64,000 nt of DNA from the NCBI RefSeq assembly GCF_003326015.1, contig NZ_CP023860.1:1426001-1490000 (forward strand). Direction: 5' to 3'. Positions 63,871 to 64,000 of this stretch are shown here, one piece after another. This DNA comes from Candidatus Thioglobus sp. NP1 (GTDB taxonomy: Bacteria > Pseudomonadota > Gammaproteobacteria > PS1 > Pseudothioglobaceae). Positions within the stretch are counted from its first letter, which is position 1. The number at the start of each line of letters is the position of its first letter. Under the pieces are notes generated by a model that was not told where the DNA came from, ran no database searches, and saw only the letters and a list, made by a program, of their open reading frames with translations. The position numbers and the translations under genes are program-made.

Positions 63871-64000
63871 GTGAATAATTCAAGAAAAAAATCTAACTAT
63901 TTTCAAAGCATATTTAATGGAAGAAATGCTGTAATCGCTATTCCATATATTTGGCTTTTATTGCTCTTTTTACTGCCTTTTATTTTTGTTCTCAAGATTA
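63871..64000 (+). CDS. potH: Polyamine ABC transporter permease, 3' truncated by window
   Basis: GTG start at 63871, 6 bases after potG. The 43 visible codons read MNNSRKKSNYFQSIFNGRNA followed by a first membrane helix (IPYIWLLLLFLLPFIFVLKI), the N-terminus of PotH/PotB permeases. Cut by the window edge. Confidence 0.88.
   Translation, partial: MNNSRKKSNYFQSIFNGRNAVIAIPYIWLLLLFLLPFIFVLKI

Noticed and set aside
1-64000. Mobile elements, prophage, CRISPR, toxin-antitoxin or defence genes
   Set aside because: No transposase, integrase, direct-repeat array, tRNA-flanked insertion or restriction gene found; all genes read as chromosomal housekeeping or metabolism.
1-64000. tRNA or rRNA genes in spacers
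   Set aside because: Spacers are short and AT-rich; none shows a cloverleaf or GTTCGA-type loop.

Overview
The window looks like ordinary chromosome of a small-genome, AT-rich (roughly one third G+C by eye) gammaproteobacterium, most likely a marine free-living lineage of the SUP05/Thioglobus kind. That placement is inference, from the gammaproteobacterial gene blocks (ruvB-ybgC-tolQRA, ftsB-ispD-ispF, mnmA-hflD, bamE divergent from fur, dedA-nlpD), very tight packing, a metal-free formate dehydrogenase and polyamine scavenging. No phage, insertion sequence, CRISPR array, rRNA or tRNA gene was seen.

Layout. 1-10 kb: leuD (5' cut), ruvA, an RND pump, typA, rlmE, ispB, a DinG-type helicase. 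10-14.2 kb: peroxiredoxin and NAD formate dehydrogenase, then the only long non-coding stretch (about 11.8-12.5 kb) with a Fur-like operator, a minus-strand promoter, an intrinsic terminator and a small ORF, then a cation diffusion facilitator and ruvC. 14.2-21.6 kb: thioredoxin, then a minus-strand run ruvB-ybgC-tolQ-tolR-tolA-glyS-dtd-yffB. 21.8-27.2 kb: hemA-prfA, fur-znuB, bamE, ccmAB. 27.2-31 kb: metK behind a SAM-II-type riboswitch, ahcY behind an SAH riboswitch, glyQ. 31-40 kb: dedA-nlpD-mscS-miaB, a deacetylase, phoH-mnmA-hflD, rpsT, smr, xseA. 40-53.4 kb: RDD protein, ftsB-ispD-ispF-murC-murB-ddl-ftsQ (a division cluster that stops before ftsA/ftsZ), mltD, bolA, a flavoreductase, miaA, murD, a Bax-inhibitor-like protein, rppH.

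53.4-64 kb is a catabolic island: glaH-lhgO (glutarate to 2-oxoglutarate), then divergent operons for an aminotransferase, a glutamylpolyamine-type oxidase, an agmatinase-like ureohydrolase and a glutamine amidotransferase on one side, and gamma-glutamylpolyamine synthetase plus a PotFGH-type importer on the other. Together they suggest uptake of putrescine, cadaverine or agmatine and their feeding into central metabolism.

Regulation visible in the sequence centres on three places: the methyl cycle (two riboswitches within 1.4 kb, one on SAM and one on SAH), a Fur-type operator overlapping a minus-strand promoter whose RNA either ends at a strong terminator or reads on towards formate dehydrogenase, and a long hairpin between the polyamine-binding protein and its ATPase.
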